Below are positions 60,055 to 64,000 of a stretch of 64,000 nucleotides of DNA, in pieces. Within the stretch, counting starts at the first letter, position 1. The number at the start of each line of letters is the position of its first letter. Position numbers and translations under genes: made by a program. The notes under the pieces are model-generated. The model worked only from the letters and a program-made list of their open reading frames with translations. It was not told the DNA's origin and did not search any database. The stretch is from Artemisia argyi (Eukaryota; Streptophyta; Magnoliopsida; Asterales; Asteraceae), in the NCBI GenBank assembly GCA_030686995.1, contig CM060692.1, positions 11,575,465 to 11,639,464 on the forward strand, written 5' to 3'.

Positions 60055-62583
60055 TGGTATGTGTTAATTCACATACCTTTTCATAGCCAAAAACCGACCC
60101 AAATAGACTAATTATGCTAATAAATGCCAAAGAATGTGTGTTTTTATGTTTGTGAACGTGCTGGTACGGATATATCGTAAAAAGACGAAAAACAACAGAA
60201 ATCCGGCAAAAACGAGAACGAGAGTAGAAAGGGTCAGAAAGTCAAGCTGGAAATCAATTTGAGTTTATAAGGTCCTCAGAGTTTGATAAATGAGCTAAAG
60301 TGATCCTTGTGTGAAGTTTGAAGAAAGTGCAGAATTGGTCCCTATACTTTTCAGAATTGACAAATTTGGTCCCTCATGATAATTTTCAAGATAAATCAAA
60401 GTCAGCCCTCAAAGAATCTAAGATGGACAAAAATAGCCCTTGGATTATATTATTGAAGAAATACAGCTTTGGTCCTTGGATTTTTAGTAAGCTACAAAAT
60501 TGGACCTTGAAATCTAAAAACTGAAAATATAAACAATACCTAATCCAATAATAACACTCACATTCCAATTTCCTTTTAATAATCCAAAGACCATCACTTA
60601 TGATCCTAGCCCATTCCACCCTCGGTCCAACCCCAAACATCACCACGGTCAAAAGGTCAACAAGTCAGGGTCAACCAAGGTCAAAAGTATTAATAAATTA
60701 CCTTTGCCCAAATCCCGCCCCCTAAAATAACCCACACCCAGAAATTACTATTCATTCATGAACCCTAACTTACCCCGCTACCTTAATTACTGAGATTAAG
60801 GGTAATTAAGTCAAATCCAAGGGCTTCTAGATGGTCAGGAGTGTGTCAGATGATGTCAGATGTAAAGAAGCACAAAGGAATGCCAGGTGGCAGCCTCCCA
60901 TTGGCTCTACCACGTCACAATCAGTAATCCAAAGGTGAATAATCAAAGGGCAATCATGAGGAGAGGATCAAGGGCTCAAAATTAGACTCAAGAAGCACAC
61001 CACACGGATTGCCAAGCTGGCAATCCATGGATACTCCTTTCTAGAATCATCTCAGTTGTAGTATAAATAGAGTGCTAGGCTGCTTGTATTAGTGTGGAGT
61101 TTAGTGTAAAGAAACTCTGCCAAAATTTCTTTTTGTAATAGTTTAGCTTATTTGAAATGTTTTACTTTCAATGAAATCTGTTTTAGCTTCCATAATCTCA
61201 GCTTATTGTTGTTTACTATTTAGTTTTCAGCTTATATTTCTTTAAATTTCAGCTTATTTCAGTTGTTAAACATTTCAATCTAGTTTACCTTCAATTCAGA
61301 TTTTATTAAATTCAAAGTTTATAAAAAAATAGAAAGGTACAAAAATAGTTTTTGATTTGATTCAGCTTTCTAATAAGCAGATAAGTAGTAATTCACATCT
61401 TAATTTAGTTTCATAGTTGTTGAAAGGTTGAGGTTTGAGCTTACAATAAGTCCTTGTTCATTTCTTATAAAAAGTCAATAATAGTCAACTGAGTTGGAAA
61501 TTGGTGAACTGAGGTGATTTGACAGGCCAATTCAGAAGTAGAAGGTTGAGCCTGTCTAGATACATGCAAACTTAGTGACATATCTCTGTTCTAGCTGAGA
61601 TATTGGTTGAAGTAAGTTCTGTTTGAATCTCTTGGTTTATCAAATGAATAATCTATGATTTGAGCTTCTATGTTACTGATTGGATTTTGTTGCTTCTGAA
61701 AGTTGTAATTGCTTCTGTTATTGTTATTTCAATTTGCTTGATCATTAGATTTGACTGTTATTGCTTATCTCATGATTTCCTAGTGTAATTACTTCATAAG
61801 GGGGTGTTTGGATGTAGTGATTACTATGTGTAGTTGAAGTTGGATTGTTGATTTTCTGATTTACACATGTTGTATTAGAGTAATAATAGGATATTAGATT
61901 TCAAAAACAGTAGGTCATTAAATAAAAAAGTCAAATTAGGTTTCTATTAGCTCCACAGTTAGGATATAGAGAAATCAGTTAGTGGTATTGTTGTAGTAAG
62001 TTGTATATTGGTTCACAATAGCTTAGTTTAGCTTATTAGATGCTTATTATCACTATTAGAAATAGATTTGCTATATAGAAATCCAAATTAGTCAACTAGT
62101 GTAGGCTTTATTTAGTCAACTATTTAGAATAGTTTGTTTCTTACTGCTGCATGAACTTGGGTGATTTTAGAAGTAGTATAAAATAGTTTCTGATAAAGCT
62201 TTGAGGTTTATAGATACTCAGTAGTGTAGTTAAGCATTTGCCCCCATAATATCTAGGTTTAGAGCTTATTTGGTATAGCTTATTGGTTCTGCTTATTAGT
62301 AGTTTGAGCACTATTTCTGTTCTGAATCATAGGGCTGCTTGTGCTCAATTGAGCTTGTGCTTCTGTTTTCTTGATTTTTCTGAGTTCATTAGAGTTACTT
62401 GTAGTGGTTTCTTTTGATTTTGTTCTGTTGGCTTATTCTGGAGTGCTTATTGCTGTTCATTAGTTTGCTTAAACTGCTTATTGCTAGATCCTAGTGCTTC
62501 TGTGTTTTCTCTGTGCATTTCTGAGCATAACTGAGTCTTTTGTATCATATTACATCTGTGTTTGAAGTTTGGATTAGTTTTGT

Positions 62584-62611
62584 GGCAAGTGCTTAAAAAT
62601 AAGCACTTGCC
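62584..62611. promoter_or_regulatory. Perfect 12-bp hairpin in the beta LTR
   Basis: GGCAAGTGCTTA, loop AAAA, TAAGCACTTGCC. Identical stem to 19488-19515, with a different loop base. Role unknown; possibly RNA structure near the 3' end signal. Confidence 0.5.
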
Positions 62612-63324
62612 ATAAGCTGTTTTAGCTCAAATAAGCACTTCTGCTTATTATTTTCTTTTCAAAATTTTTCTGCAAGCTTTTTATAATATTCTAGATTTTC
62701 TGTAAATTTTTCATATTTTTCTGAGTTGATTTACTATTTTTCTTAATTTTTCTTCATTAATAATCATTTTTAAATCCTTTTTATTATACAAAAATCAATA
62801 AAAAATCAGAAAAAGTCTTTAAAAATACAAAAATATTTTAGATAATTCTTTTATAATATTTTAGATTTTTCAGATTAGATTTTATATTTTTCCCATTATT
62901 TTTACATTTTCCTTTATTTTTAATTACTTTTTAATTCAATAAATAGAAAATAATTAATAGAAAATAAATAAAAAGTCAAAAAAATATTTTTCTTTTTCTC
63001 AAAATTCTTTTTAATAGTTTAAGATTTTTAGAAATTTGTTTCACATTTGTAGGATCATTTTTAGTATAAAAGTCACGTTTTATTTCGTACGTTACGTTTA
63101 ATAAACGCGATTGCATTTCCGTTTTCTAATTTTAGACACTTGTGCATATATAGCTTGTACTTTCTGCATAATTCTCTATTTCTTTTCATAATTTGAATTT
63201 CACCGTCACTTTTCACTATTCACTTTTCACTACACGATTCACAATTCGATAATTCGAAGTTCCATTCAACTTTCGTTGGGAGAACGACTCGGTAAATCCG
63301 TATTTTTCGCGGATTTCATCGATA

Positions 63325-63326
<2 letters not shown>

Positions 63327-63407
<81 letters not shown>
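63327..63407. repeat. (TA)n(CA)n microsatellite
   Basis: TA repeat 63327-63388 followed by CA repeat to 63407, inside the LTR. The related LTR has only a short TATACTATATATTATATA at this place, so the tract expanded here. Confidence 0.95.
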
Positions 63408-63423
63408 TATAATTGAGCAATCA

Positions 63424-64000
63424 ATTAGCTTATTTGGCTACCTTATGAGCTAATTTAGCTACTTCAAACCTGATAAGGCCACTGAGGTACATGAGTATGT
63501 GTTTATATTTTTTTGGCATCGGTTTGTGTTTATTTAGAATTTTTACTTTATGATCTTATTATGTTGCTTTTGTTGTTTGCAGCTCTTTGTGATGGTTCGT
63601 ATATGGATTGAAATTCGATGTGAGAGGTTTTGAGATTCAGGGGCATGACAAGCTGGTCTATTTCTTCCATTGCTTCTTTTGCATCTAACGCACGACAAGC
63701 TGCTCTATTTCTTCGATATATGTGTATTTTATCTCTAAACGTAGCAACAGTTGCGCTTCACAGGAAAGGAATACAGAGTATATTTGTCAAAAAATCACAA
63801 GTGCGTCGTCAGGCGTTTTATGTGCAGCAATAGCATCCAAAGGTATAAGATTTTTGATTTGGGTCTTTCTTTGGAAATCTAGCCATTTGTGCGAGAATGT
63901 TATGAAATTTTATAATTGATGTAGCATTTTTGCAGTGGGTGGGTGATTGGTAATCGAGCAGACCTGCCGAAGGATATAGTTGCAGAGACTAAAACCAGAA
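63424..64000. other. Unassigned end of window
   Basis: No recognisable gene. A short + strand ORF (63630-63833) contains CTCTATTTCTTC repeats and no domain. The sequence does not match the upstream flank of RPN2 copy 1, so the duplicated unit cannot be followed here. Confidence 0.4.

Larger units (their letters stand above)
60055..63423 (+). mobile_element. Long LTR (beta type), probably a 3' LTR
   Basis: Starts TGGTATGTGTTAATTCACAT (palindromic start) right after a polypurine tract and ends GAGCAATCA. About 3.37 kb, collinear with the beta LTR inserted in cytochrome b5 A (12955-20243). TATA-like GTATAAATAG near 61062. It contains the conserved hairpin at 62584-62611 and an expanded (TA)n(CA)n tract near its end. 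I found no matching 5-bp duplication, because the 5' side of the element is lost. Confidence 0.75.

Noticed and set aside
63630..63919. Possible exon with Ser/Ala-rich start
   Set aside because: No family resemblance, no convincing splice partners and the window ends too soon.

Overview
The window is nuclear DNA from a flowering plant. It is AT-rich, its genes are intron-rich, it carries a TIR-NBS-LRR resistance gene, and most of it consists of nested transposable elements. A eudicot is certain from the TIR-NBS-LRR class. An Asteraceae-like genome is my guess from the style of the repeats and the PIF/Harbinger ORF1, and is not proven. No CRISPR array, rRNA or tRNA was seen.

The backbone is a broken tandem duplication of a two-gene unit: cytochrome b5 (+ strand) followed by the 26S proteasome subunit RPN2 (- strand). 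Three RPN2 copies are visible. Copy 1 (1-6813) has 12 intact exons and runs off the left edge, leaving about 810 of roughly 1000 residues in view. Copy 2 (about 20690-21737) is only exons 3 (stub) to 6 (partial). Copy 3 (about 57578-59431) is only exons 1-4. Two cytochrome b5 copies are visible. Copy A (12507-20402) has its last exon split by a large LTR. Copy B (49696-57466) has an intact 133-residue reading frame, but its second intron has been inflated to about 7.3 kb by a Helitron.

Layout: 1-7.0 kb RPN2 copy 1, with a hAT-like element and a foldback MITE in intron 1. 7.0-12.5 kb MITEs, duplicated non-coding repeats and a small Helitron. 12.5-20.4 kb cytochrome b5 A with an LTR insertion that itself holds a Harbinger-type MITE and an inverted solo LTR. 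20.7-21.7 kb RPN2 fragment. 21.9-26.9 kb a Helitron with internal repeats, a hAT element and simple repeats. 27.1-30.65 kb a TNL immune receptor gene with a probable frameshift. 30.8-34.0 kb a solo LTR, a hAT-like element and a GCGAGGTC minisatellite. 34.9-43.7 kb a truncated Ty1/copia element whose 5' LTR has received a 3.9-kb solo LTR. 43.9-48.8 kb a GRF zinc-finger ORF and a captured Helitron-protein fragment. 49.7-57.5 kb cytochrome b5 B with Helitron > PIF/Harbinger > solo LTR nesting. 57.6-59.4 kb RPN2 fragment. 60.0-63.4 kb a long LTR preceded by a polypurine tract.

Most element boundaries are supported by exact target-site duplications. One Helitron insertion is supported by an uninterrupted paralogous empty site in the same window. 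I found no convincing new multi-gene system. The most informative features are the decay of the duplicated unit, the tail-less cytochrome b5 fused to LTR sequence, and the frameshifted TNL.
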